From NCBI GenBank assembly GCA_964498075.1, contig CAZCGA010000115.1:1-20226 (forward strand): 20,226 bases of DNA, read 5' to 3'. A model generated the notes under the pieces. The model ran no database searches. It had not been told where the DNA came from and was given only the letters and a program-made list of their open reading frames with translations. This document shows, in pieces, positions 8,146-17,200 of this stretch. The position numbers were made by a program, and so were the translations under genes. Each line of letters begins with the position of its first letter. Position 1 is the stretch's first letter. Origin of the DNA: CAZCGA01 sp964498075. Its GTDB lineage: Bacteria > Desulfobacterota > Binatia > HRBIN30.

Positions 8146-9155
8146 CGGTTGGTGAACTCGATGAGCTGCGCCAGCTTTTGCCGAGCGCGGCCGCTGCGGA
8201 TGGACTCTTGCGCAACCCGAATGCCGGCGGCAATGGAGGGAGCTTGACCACCGACGTAGATCGCCGCCGCGGCGTTGAGCACGGCGATGTCGGCGCGCGG
8301 ACCGCTGGCTCCCGCCACGATGCCGCGAATGATGCTCGCCGCGGCATCGCGGTCACCCCCGTCGAGATCGCCCTCACGGCAGCGCGGCAGCCCGAACTCC
8401 TCAGGAGTCATGCGGTGCGTGCGCAGCTCACCGTCCTTCCATTCGGACAATTGCGTTGCTGCGGCGAGGGCAATCTCGTCCAAGCCGTCTTCCCCATGCA
8501 CCACCAGCGCGTGCACGCTGCCGAGCCGTCCGAGGGCGCGCGCCAGCGGCTCAGTCCACTGAGCCGCGAACACGCCGACGACCTGGTGGCGCGCCTCGGC
8601 GGGGTTAGACAATGGCCCCAGCAGATTGAAGATCGTGCGCACGCCGAGCTCGCGACGCGGAGCGGCGGCATGCCGCATCGCCGGGTGAAAGATTTGGGCG
8701 AAGAGGAAGCCGATCCCCACCTCGTCGATACACGCCGCTACACGCTCCGGTGGCAGGTCGATCTTCACGCCCAACGTTTCGAGCACGTCGGCACCGCCGA
8801 CCGACCCCGACATGGCGCGGTTGCCGTGCTTGGCGATCGTCAAGCCCGCGCCCGCGGCAATCAGTGCTGCGGCGGTGGAGATGTTGAAGGTGCCACGCCG
8901 ATCGCCCCCGGTGCCGCACGTGTCAACGATCACCGCGGCGCGCGGTTGCACCGTCGCCGCATACGCCCGCATGCCGCGTACGGCCCCGATGATTTCTTCG
9001 ACCGTCTCTCCTTTCATCCGCAGGCCGATCAGCAACCCAGCGATTTGCACCGGCGTGGCGTTGCCGTCCATGAGCTGGCGCATCACTGCTTCCATTTCGG
9101 CTTCGGTGAGCGAATCGCCCGCGACGACGCGGGCCAAGGCCGTGCGGATGTCCAC
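8142..9155 (-). CDS. trpD: anthranilate phosphoribosyltransferase
   Basis: 337 residues, usual size. It transfers the phosphoribosyl group from PRPP to anthranilate. Motifs: VDTCGTGGDRRGTFNISTAA, the PRPP/anthranilate glycine-rich loop; KHGNRAMSGSVGGADVLETLG, typical of TrpD; HPAMRHAAAPRRELGVRTIFNLLGPLSNPA; and VVHGEDGLDEI. The start codon is GTG (9155), placed so that the protein begins VDIRTALARVVAGDSLTEAE, as expected for the helical N-terminal domain. It begins four bases after trpG ends and overlaps trpC by 4 nt. Confidence 0.96.
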   Translation of the reverse strand: MDIRTALARVVAGDSLTEAEMEAVMRQLMDGNATPVQIAGLLIGLRMKGETVEEIIGAVRGMRAYAATVQPRAAVIVDTCGTGGDRRGTFNISTAAALIAAGAGLTIAKHGNRAMSGSVGGADVLETLGVKIDLPPERVAACIDEVGIGFLFAQIFHPAMRHAAAPRRELGVRTIFNLLGPLSNPAEARHQVVGVFAAQWTEPLARALGRLGSVHALVVHGEDGLDEIALAAATQLSEWKDGELRTHRMTPEEFGLPRCREGDLDGGDRDAAASIIRGIVAGASGPRADIAVLNAAAAIYVGGQAPSIAAGIRVAQESIRSGRARQKLAQLIEFTNR

Positions 9156-9159
9156 GCAC

Positions 9160-9741
<582 letters not shown>

Positions 9742-9772
9742 GGTTCACCACCAGCTCGACCCGCGATCGGTT

Positions 9773-11248
9773 CTACATGCCCTCCGCCAAGCGGATCGCT
9801 TGAATCAGGGCGCGCGCCTTGTTCACGCACTCCGCATGCTCGCGTTCCGGGTCCGAGTCGGCGACGATTCCCGCGCCGGCCTGGACGTAGATGGTGTCGT
9901 CCTTTACCAGAATCGTCCGAATCGTGATGCAGGTGTCCATGTTGCCGGAGAACGAGAAGTAGCCGACCGCGCCGCCATAGACGCCGCGGCGCACCGGTTC
10001 GAGCTCCTCGATGATCTCCATGGCGCGGATCTTCGGTGCGCCTGTCAGCGTGCCCGCTGGGAAGGTGGCGCGCAAGGCGTCGAAGCAGTCCTTGCCCGCG
10101 GCTAACTCACCCTGCACGTTCGACACCAGATGCATCACGTGCGAGTAGCGCTCGACGACCATCAGCTCGCTGACCTGCACGGAACCGATCGCGGCGACGC
10201 GGCCGACGTCGTTGCGCCCGAGATCGACCAGCATGATGTGCTCGGCGATCTCCTTCGGATCGGTGCTCAGCTCTTGCTCCATCTCCACGTCGCGACGTTC
10301 CTCGGTGCCGCGCGGGCGCGTGCCGGCAATCGGGCGCAGCGTAATCTCCTGGCCTTCCAAGCGCACCATCACCTCGGGCGACGAGCCGATCAGGGTGTGC
10401 CCGCCGAGACGGAGGTAGAACATGTACGGCGACGGGTTGACGGTCCGCAGGCAGCGATAGATGTTGAACGGGTGCGCGCGCAGCGCACACTCGAAGCGTT
10501 GCGCCAGCACGACCTGAATCACATCTCCTGCCACGATGTATTCCTTGGCGCGGCGCACCATGGCCTCGTACTGCTCCTGCGTCACGTTCGATCGGACCTG
10601 CGGCGGGCCGTCGGGGACGCGGCGGCGCGTCGGCACGTCGACCGGCCGGTTCAAGCGATCGATGAGCCGGTCGATCTTGGCGCAGGCGGCGTCGTACGCC
10701 GTGCGCAGGTCCGTCTCGTCGTTGAGGAACGCATGCGCGACGACCTTGATCTTCTGCGCGACGTTGTCGAACAGCAGAAAGGTGTCGACCAGCATGAGAT
10801 ACTGATCGGGCAGATCGAGGTCGTCGTGGGCGCGCTCCGGCAAGCGTTCGAAGAACCGCACCAGATCGTAGCCCACGTAGCCGACCATGCCGCCCGAAAA
10901 GCGTGGCACGCCCTTCACCGGAACGGCGCGATAGCGGCCGAGCAGCTCCTGCACCGCCGCGAGGGGGTCGGCGACCTCTTGCGGTACGGCCGCGGCGCCC
11001 GGCCGGCCGATGGCGACGTGGCGATCCTTGCTGCGCAGCACCAGCTCCGGGGCGACACCCAGGAAGCTGTACCGTCCCCACTTCTCGGCGCTCTCGACGC
11101 TCTCGAGCAAAAACGCGTCGCCGCCGTCATCAATCCGCAGAAAGGCGGAGACCGGCGTCTCGAGATCGGCCAGGATCTCGCGATACAGCGGCACCAAGTT
11201 TCCCTGTCGTGCCAGCGAGCAGAACTCGTCGAAGTCGGGCGTGTACAT
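9773..11248 (-). CDS. trpE: anthranilate synthase component I
   Basis: 491 residues, full length. It converts chorismate to anthranilate using ammonia from TrpG and is normally the feedback-controlled step. The N-terminal domain carries the LLESVESAEKWGRYSFLG segment, whose LLES motif binds tryptophan in characterised enzymes, so feedback inhibition is inferred. The catalytic chorismate-binding domain shows AGDVIQVVLAQRFE, GSSPEVMVRLEG, RPIAGTRPRGTEE, LVDLGRNDVGR, HLVSNVQGEL, FPAGTLTGAPKIRAMEII, RGVYGGAVGYFSFSGNMD and QAGAGIVADSDPE. The ATG at 11248 lies 22 nt after the SPOR gene. There is no room for a separate trp leader or attenuator directly before trpE, so control, if any, lies upstream or inside earlier genes. 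Confidence 0.96.
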   Translation of the reverse strand: MYTPDFDEFCSLARQGNLVPLYREILADLETPVSAFLRIDDGGDAFLLESVESAEKWGRYSFLGVAPELVLRSKDRHVAIGRPGAAAVPQEVADPLAAVQELLGRYRAVPVKGVPRFSGGMVGYVGYDLVRFFERLPERAHDDLDLPDQYLMLVDTFLLFDNVAQKIKVVAHAFLNDETDLRTAYDAACAKIDRLIDRLNRPVDVPTRRRVPDGPPQVRSNVTQEQYEAMVRRAKEYIVAGDVIQVVLAQRFECALRAHPFNIYRCLRTVNPSPYMFYLRLGGHTLIGSSPEVMVRLEGQEITLRPIAGTRPRGTEERRDVEMEQELSTDPKEIAEHIMLVDLGRNDVGRVAAIGSVQVSELMVVERYSHVMHLVSNVQGELAAGKDCFDALRATFPAGTLTGAPKIRAMEIIEELEPVRRGVYGGAVGYFSFSGNMDTCITIRTILVKDDTIYVQAGAGIVADSDPEREHAECVNKARALIQAIRLAEGM

Positions 11249-11270
11249 CCTGTCTGTTGAACCCTTCAGG

Positions 11271-11939
11271 TCACCGCGGTGTTGCGTAGGCGTTCTCCAT
11301 GCCCGCGTTGTTCTTCAGCTGCGTCTCCAACTCCTTCGCCTTGTCGCGACTCGAAAAGCGGCCGACACGAACGCGATACCACGTCTGACCGCGCATCGGT
11401 GCTTGCACCGTGTACGCGTCGTAACCCTTTGTGCGCAGCACGGCCGCCAAGTCGGCGGCCTGCTGCGGATTCGTGGTGGCGTTGACCTGTACCGTCCAGC
11501 CGGCATCGGCCCAGTCCTCGGCGCGGGCAGTCGGCTCGGCACGCAACGCGCCGAGCGCCGGCGTAGGCAGTCGCGAGGTAGGCTTCGCTGCCGCCCGCGT
11601 GGGTGCGCTCGTCGGCGTGGGAACTTGCGCGACGCGGGCCGGCGTGGCCGGCGACGCGGTCTGTTGCAGGCGCTGGTACGCCTTCTCTTTGATCTTCTCG
11701 TAGAACGAGAGATCGACGGCGTCCTTCGCGTCCTCCTGCGGCGTCGGCGCTGCCGGAATCGGCATGCGGACCACCCGTTCCTCCTGTGCCAGGCGCCGTT
11801 CCGCCACGTCGCGGCCAACCCAGATGCCGAACACGAAGATCAGCGCGGAGCTGATGAGGAAGCCGAAGATGAGGACGAAGAGCTGCCCGAGTCCCAGCCC
11901 GCTCGATTCCCGGTGCCGCGCCATGCCTCCGGCTCTCAC
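11271..11939 (-). CDS. SPOR-domain, single-pass inner-membrane protein
   Basis: 222 residues if it starts at the GTG at 11939, which overlaps the argS stop. An ATG at 11924 (MARHRESSG) is an alternative, with GGAGG only one base before it. A short cytoplasmic N-terminus is followed by one transmembrane helix (LFVLIFGFLISSALIFVFGIWVG, about residues 20-42). A proline-, alanine- and threonine-rich linker follows, of low complexity, as in proteins that reach through the periplasm. The C-terminal 75 residues (WTVQVNATTNPQQAADLAAVL ... TWYRVRVGRFSSRDKAKELETQL) match the SPOR fold, which binds denuded peptidoglycan glycans at division sites. It is an FtsN/DedD-like architecture, but no specific orthologue is claimed. 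SPOR genes next to argS or trp/folC genes are common in deltaproteobacterial-type clusters. Confidence 0.85.
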   Translation of the reverse strand: MRAGGMARHRESSGLGLGQLFVLIFGFLISSALIFVFGIWVGRDVAERRLAQEERVVRMPIPAAPTPQEDAKDAVDLSFYEKIKEKAYQRLQQTASPATPARVAQVPTPTSAPTRAAAKPTSRLPTPALGALRAEPTARAEDWADAGWTVQVNATTNPQQAADLAAVLRTKGYDAYTVQAPMRGQTWYRVRVGRFSSRDKAKELETQLKNNAGMENAYATPR

Positions 11940-13585
11940 ATCTTGTCCGGGGCACGTACCCCGAGAAGACTCAGCCCGTTGCGGACCACGAGCTGCACCG
12001 CATGGGCCAAGTACAGCCGTGCCGCCGTGCGTTGCGCGTCGTCCGTGAGGACCCGATGGCGATTGTAGAAGCGATGGAACTCGCTTGCCAGGTCGATCAG
12101 GTAGAACACCAGCCGATGCGGCTCCAACGCGCGCGCCGCTTCCTCCACGGTGTCCGTGTACTGCGCCAGCAACTTGACCACGGCCACTTCCTCCGCGGCG
12201 ATCAGCGTGTCGAGATGCGAGGCGGAGGCCGGCGCCAGGTGCACGCCCGCCTTCGCGGCTTGCTCGACCAAGCTCGAGACGCGCGCGTGAGCGTACTGGA
12301 TGTAGAAGACCGGGTTGTCGGCCGACTGCTTCTTGGCCAGGTCGAGGTCGAACTCCAGATGGCTGTCGGCCTTGCGCGTCAGGAAGAAGACGCGCACTAC
12401 GTCGCTGCCCACTTCATCGAGCAGCTCGTCGACCGTGACGTACTCCGCGCGGCGCGTCGACATCTTCACCTGCACGCCGCCGCGCGTCAGGGTGACGAAC
12501 TGGTAGATCACTGCCTTGAGCTTCTCGACGTCGTAGCCCAGCGCCTGCAAAGCGGCGCGCACCTCTTCGTGCTCGGCGATGTGATCGGCGCCGAGGACGT
12601 CGACCAGCAGACCGAAGCCGCGCTGCAACTTCTCCTTGTGGTAGGCGATGTCGGGCAACCGGTACGCCGGCTCGCCGCTCGATTTCACCAATACCCGGTC
12701 CTTGCCCAGCCCGAGGCGCTCGCCGCGCAGCCACACCGCGCCTTCGTGATCGAAGGCGAGGTCACGGGAGCGCAGCTCCTCCAGCATGGCGGCGATCTGT
12801 CCGCCGCGATACAGGGAGTCCTCGTTGAAGTAGGCGTCGAAACGGATGCCGATGCGGGCGAGCGCAGCCTCGATGTCGGCGAGGATGGTGCACTCGGCGG
12901 CCTCCTTGAAGCGGCCGGCGGCCGGCTCACCGCGCAACCGATCCCCTTGCTCCGCCGCCAGGGCACGCGCGATCTCGGTGATGTACTCGCCGCGGTAGCC
13001 TTCCTCGGGGAACGATAGCTGCTCGCCGAGCTGCTCCAGGTAACGCACCTTCACGGACTCGCCCAACAGCATCATCTGCCGCCCGGCGTTGTTGAAGTAG
13101 TACTCGCGCGTGACCGCATGGCCCGTGGCTTCGAGCAGCCGGGCAATGGAATCGCCGAGCACCGCGTTGCGACCGTGCCCGACGGTCAAGGGGCCGGTAG
13201 GGTTGGCGCTGACGAACTCCACCAGCACCTTGCGGCCTTGCCCGAATCGCGCCGGACCAAAGTCCGGTTGCTCGATCTCTGCCAGGCACTGCTGCCAGAA
13301 GCGTGACGAGAAGCGGAAGTTGATGTACCCAGGACCGGCGATTTCCGTCGTCGCCAGCATCCCCTCGGGATCTTCGATGTGCGCCACGATGCGTTCGGCG
13401 ATGGCGTGCGGCGCGCGGCGCGCCTGGCGCGCCAGGCCCAAAGCCACCGTCGAGGCCAGATCGCCGAAGGCGGGATCCTTCGGCACCTCAAAAATCAAGG
13501 GGGGGAGGCTTTCCAACTTCAGCGCTCCCCCCCTTGTAGCTTTTTCCAATGCGTGCTGAAGCAGCCCCTCAAGCCGTTTTTTCAT
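11936..13585 (-). CDS. argS: arginyl-tRNA synthetase
   Basis: 549 residues, normal for class I ArgS. It charges tRNA-Arg in the cytoplasm. An N-terminal Add-1-type domain (about residues 1-110, with EVPKDPAFGDLAST) precedes the catalytic core. The core shows EFVSANPTGPLTVGHGRN with the HIGH-like sequence near residues 135-139, then NNAGRQMMLLG, LVDVLGADHIAEHEEV and the KMSTR signature in place of KMSKS. The C-terminal DALR-type anticodon-binding domain ends LLGVRAPDKM. The ATG at 13585 directly abuts a GGAGG sequence, an unusual spacing of zero. Codons 17-30 contain a perfect 12-bp inverted repeat flanked by T-runs on both strands (separate entry). It is the first gene of the long minus-strand cluster and overlaps the SPOR gene by 4 nt. 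Confidence 0.95.
   Translation of the reverse strand: MKKRLEGLLQHALEKATRGGALKLESLPPLIFEVPKDPAFGDLASTVALGLARQARRAPHAIAERIVAHIEDPEGMLATTEIAGPGYINFRFSSRFWQQCLAEIEQPDFGPARFGQGRKVLVEFVSANPTGPLTVGHGRNAVLGDSIARLLEATGHAVTREYYFNNAGRQMMLLGESVKVRYLEQLGEQLSFPEEGYRGEYITEIARALAAEQGDRLRGEPAAGRFKEAAECTILADIEAALARIGIRFDAYFNEDSLYRGGQIAAMLEELRSRDLAFDHEGAVWLRGERLGLGKDRVLVKSSGEPAYRLPDIAYHKEKLQRGFGLLVDVLGADHIAEHEEVRAALQALGYDVEKLKAVIYQFVTLTRGGVQVKMSTRRAEYVTVDELLDEVGSDVVRVFFLTRKADSHLEFDLDLAKKQSADNPVFYIQYAHARVSSLVEQAAKAGVHLAPASASHLDTLIAAEEVAVVKLLAQYTDTVEEAARALEPHRLVFYLIDLASEFHRFYNRHRVLTDDAQRTAARLYLAHAVQLVVRNGLSLLGVRAPDKM
13491..13545. terminator. bidirectional terminator-like hairpin inside the 5' end of argS
   Basis: CAAGGGGGGGAG at 13496-13507 and CTCCCCCCCTTG at 13525-13536 are perfect 12-base reverse complements with a 17-nt loop. 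On the minus (argS) strand the stem is followed at once by ATTTTTG. On the plus strand it is followed by TAGCTTTTT. This is the layout of an intrinsic terminator in both directions. It lies within coding sequence: on the minus strand the arms encode parts of TRGGAL and SLPPLIF, and the reading frame matches the ArgS family across it. Transcripts from the promoter at 13658-13686 would reach it after roughly 115-155 nt. The structure is seen; function as an attenuator or pause site is inference. Confidence 0.5.
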
Positions 13586-13590
13586 CCTCC
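13586..13590 (-). promoter_or_regulatory. argS Shine-Dalgarno GGAGG with no spacer
   Basis: GGAGG is immediately followed by the argS ATG (13585), giving zero spacing instead of the usual 5-9 nt. No other in-frame ATG or GTG is close by; a CTG at codon 8 is the nearest alternative. The family alignment supports the ATG. Initiation from this site may be inefficient, or the true ribosome contact lies elsewhere. Confidence 0.45.
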
Positions 13591-13657
13591 GTACGCCAAT
13601 TGTCGCTCGAACTACGCATGATCAACCAAGAAGCCGCTCCCGCAGACAGGTGTCACG

Positions 13658-13686
13658 CGTATACCGTGCGAGGGTAGGTGAGTCAA
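13658..13686 (-). promoter_or_regulatory. sigma70-like promoter for the argS-trp-folC-lptD cluster
   Basis: On the minus strand, TTGACT (13686-13681) is separated by exactly 17 nt from TATACG (13663-13658). The -35 box matches 5 of 6 and the -10 box 4 of 6 consensus positions. Transcription would start near 13651 and leave a leader of about 65 nt before the argS ATG. It is the best promoter-like sequence between the permease remnant and argS. The sigma-factor preferences of this organism are unknown. Confidence 0.6.
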
Positions 13687-13719
13687 GGTGGTGCGCGGCT
13701 CGGGCGGCGCTCAGAAACT

Positions 13720-14119
13720 TTACGCTCGTGCGATCACGAGCAGCACGTAGGTGACGATCGCTAGCTGGAGGGCCGCGCCCAGGATCAGACTCGTCCTCGC
13801 AGCGTCCGCGTCCGCATCTGGTGGGCCGTGCCGCCACACTCGCCAGGCCCGCCGCATGATCGTCGGGCACGTCGCGTTCAATGCCAAGGGCACGAGCAGG
13901 AACCATGAGGGCCGCCGCCGTCCCGATGGTCGCAAAGATCCCGGCGCCGATGATCGCGCCGATGCCCAGGAGCGTCAGCTGCAACGGCCCGAGCACCCGG
14001 CGCAGCTGATACTCCGGCCGCTCCGCGTCGGCGAGAATCGCGTCCAGCGGCTTGATGCGGAACAAGCCGCGCACCATGACGGCTGTGGCGCTGACAGTCG
14101 TGAGTCGTTCCTGATCCAT
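13720..14119 (-). pseudogene. decayed amino-acid permease fragment (APC superfamily N-terminus)
   Basis: A frame starting at 14119 begins with a sequence typical of cationic amino-acid permeases: IKPLDAILADAERPEYQLRRVLG, then the first membrane helix LTLLGIGAIIGAGIFATIGTAAA (about residues 48-70). After about position 13910 this frame loses all membrane character and runs on as low-complexity Arg/Asp/Ala sequence to 13622. A different frame takes over near 13902 with FLLVPLALNATCPTIMRR and ends at 13720 with one more hydrophobic helix, AALQLAIVTYVLLVIA. An intact permease has about 12 helices in 450-500 residues; here only about 130 residues remain. A large internal deletion with a frameshift is inferred. 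The second part could come from another membrane protein. It is not expected to be functional. Confidence 0.6.
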
Positions 14120-14131
14120 CCCCGCTCCGCA

Positions 14132-14166
14132 CCGTTGGCTGCGGCGAGCCGACTGCAGGCCAACGG
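14132..14166. repeat. short inverted repeat upstream of the permease remnant
   Basis: CCGTTGGC at 14132-14139 and GCCAACGG at 14159-14166 are perfect 8-base reverse complements with a 19-nt loop. The repeat lies in the stretch between the end of the cyclase gene (14230) and the permease remnant (14119), which otherwise shows nothing recognisable. No T-run is attached, so it is only a weak candidate for a terminator or an old regulatory hairpin. Confidence 0.3.
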
Positions 14167-14229
14167 CGCCGAGCGCCTATACCACAGCGGCGGCGGGAAG
14201 GCTGCAGGCCGGTACGGAACGCGGTCGGG

Positions 14230-17200
14230 TCAACACCTTAGCTCCTTCGCCAGCCGCTCCGCGTGTCCGACCGCACCCATCTGGGTGAACAGCCGGTGTG
14301 CCTCGGCCAGCTCACGTTGGCTCGCAGCATCATCACCGATCCGGCGCGCGAGCGCGGCGCGGTCCTCGTGGAGCAGAGGCGCGTACACGTGCGCCTCGGT
14401 GCGCGCCACCAGGGCTTCCGCCGCGCGCAGGTCGTCTTCGACGGCGACCGGCGGCTCCTCGCTGGCGAGCCGGACGAGCGCGCGGGCACGCAGCGTGTCG
14501 ATCTCGGCGATCGGCGTGCCATAGCGGCGCGCCGCCGCGACGGCGTCTTCGGCCGTTTGGCGGGCTTGGGGGACGTTGCCAACGCCCAGCTCGGCGCGCG
14601 CGAGATGGGCCAGCGCGCCGGCGGCGAGGAACAGACCGGTGCGCAGCTCCCGCATGAGAACAACCGCTGGGTGCAGCGCCGCCACCGCGTCAGCGAACCG
14701 ACCCGCGTGGACAAGCGCCATGCCGAGTGTGAGCTGCGTTGCCATGCGGATGAAGTTGCCGCCGAGCGCCTCGGCCATCTCGACGGCGCGCCGCGCGTGC
14801 GCCATGGCCTGATCGGGAAACCCGGCTTGGATGGCCCACAGAACAAGAGCCTGGTGATGGCCTTCGAACGCGTCGTCGCTTCCCTGGCGTTGCGCCGCAG
14901 CGAGTGCACGCCGCATCTCCTGCTCGCCTTCGGCAAGGCGGCCGAGCACGACGAGCGCATCGCTGCGAAAGAAGCGGGCCAGAACCTCGGCTCGTACGCC
15001 GAACATCTCGGCGGTGTCACCCACACCGAAAAGCGGCTCGGCGTCGTTCACTACGGCGACGGTCTCACGTGGGTGTCCGGCCGAGAGCAGCGCGCGCGCC
15101 AGCAGCGCTCGGGCTCGACAACGGAGGCCCGGGTCGCCATCGGCATCGGCCTGCTGGCNNNNNNNNNNACGCCGAGATTCCCGCGCACATGCGCGTTGCC
15201 GTCGGCATCGGCCTGCTGCACGACGTCCCGCGCGATGGCCAGCGACTCGTCGACCTCGCCCGCGAAGTGACGCGCAAAACCGTAGCCGATCAACAGTTGC
15301 ACCGGGAGCTGCCGGTCGCCAAGCCGTCTCGCCAGGTCCATTCCCTCCTCGAGCAGTGCTGTCGTTTCCTCGTCCTGCCGGCCGATGAGGAAGCCCGTCG
15401 CCAGCAGCCCCACCCGGGCGCGCAGTCGCAGCGACAAGGCCTCGTCGGAGTCGGGTGCCGCGTCGGCGAAGGCGCGCGCTCTGTGCCAGTGGCGGAACAT
15501 GGCCTCCCGGTCGCGCGCCGAGACCCACGCCGCTGCACGCACCTCCCACTGCGCCGCGCGTAGGGGATCCCCCGCTTGCTCCCAGTGGTATGCCAGCAGC
15601 GCCGCCCGCTCGTCGGACTTAGCGGGATCGTCCTGCTCCAGGGCGCGGGCCACATCGGCATGCACCCGCGCGCGCCGCTCGGCGAGCTGGGAACGGTTGG
15701 CCACCTCCTGAGTGAGCGGGTGCTTGAACGCGTAGCGCGCCTCAGGCCACAACTCGACGGCGAAGAGGAATTCGGCCGTGACGAGCGCACGCAACGCAGC
15801 GCCCAGTGCTTCGCCGTCGAGCTCGCCGCCGAGCGCGGAAGCCAGCAGGTGCTCGGTGAACTCCCGCCCGATCACAGCCGCCGTCTGCAACACACGCTTG
15901 TCGCGGTCGGCGAGACGGTCGATGCGCGCGGCGAGCAGTGCCTGCACTGTCGGCGGTACGGTCAGGGTCTCGATCGGCCGCGTCAGTTGGCAGGCACCTC
16001 TCGTACCCACGATCACGCCTTCCTCCGCCAGCGCCTGAACGATCTCCTCGATGAAGAACGGGTTGCCGCCGGTGCGCTCGGTGACCAGCACGCGCAGCGG
16101 CGCGAGCTCCACGTCGCGGCCCAGGAGGTCGTCCAACAACTCCTCCGTCGCCGCCGGCCCCAGCGGCGCGAGCGCCACCTGCTGATAGTACGACTTCTGC
16201 ATCCAGGTGGCCTGATACTCGGGCCGGAAGTTCACCACCACGAGTGTGCGCGTGGCGGCGACCGACTCGACGAGGTCAGCGATGAACGCCTCGCTCGCCG
16301 CGTCCATCCAGTGCAGGTCTTCGATCAGGACCACTTCAGGCTCGCGGCGGCTGCGGGCGTGCAACAAGCGCCGCAGCGCCGCGAAAAGTCGCCGCTGCAT
16401 GGCCTCGGGATCGGCGCGCGGCGCGGGGTGCTCGGGGTCTGGGACGCCGAGGAAGTCGAAGAAGAGCGGCAGTGCGTCTTCGAGCGTGTGGTCGAGGAGG
16501 ACGACGCGCCCGGCGATCTTCTCGCGTGCCGCACGGTCGGAGTCGCGCGCGGTGATGTCGAAGACGCCGCGCAGCAGATCGAGGACGACCAGGAGCGGCG
16601 TCCCTTTCCCGTGCGCGACGGCGCGCGCTTCGCGCACCGCGAGGCCGCGGGCGCCGCAGTGCTCAGCCAACTCCAGACACAGCCGGCTCTTGCCGACGCC
16701 TGCCTCGGCAACAATGCCGACGACCGCACCATCGCCCGCGAGCGCGCGGTCGAGCCCCGCCTCGAGCGTTGCCATCTCGGTGCTGCGGCCGACGAAGCGG
16801 GAGAAGCCACGCGCCCGCGACAAATCGAGGCGCGTGCGCAACACTCCGACGCCTTCGAGTTGGTGGACGCGCAGCGGCGCCAGCGCGCCCTTGATCGTGA
16901 AGTCGCCCAAGTCCCGCAGCGCAAACAGACCGCGTACCAGTCTGGCCGTGTGCTCGGTCAAGTAGATGCGCCCCGGCTCGGCGAGCTGCTCCATGCGCTG
17001 GGCCANNNNNNNNNNGATCCTGCCGACGACGACCTCGCCGGAGTTGAGCCCCATGCGCACGGAGAAGGCGAGCCCGTGCGTACGCTTCAGCTCCTCGGCG
17101 TAGAGGCGCAGCCGGTCATTCAGGTACAGCGCGGCGTAGCCGGCGCGCTGCGCGTGATCTTCGTGCGCGATCGGTGCGCCGAACAGCGCCATGATGCCGT

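Noticed and set aside
10130..11260. 376-codon plus-strand frame opposite trpE
   Set aside because: Shadow of the trpE coding sequence; no motif, signal peptide or ribosome site supports it.
11249..11270. trp leader/attenuator before trpE
   Set aside because: Only 22 nt separate the genes, too short for a leader peptide and terminator, and no Trp-codon run is present.
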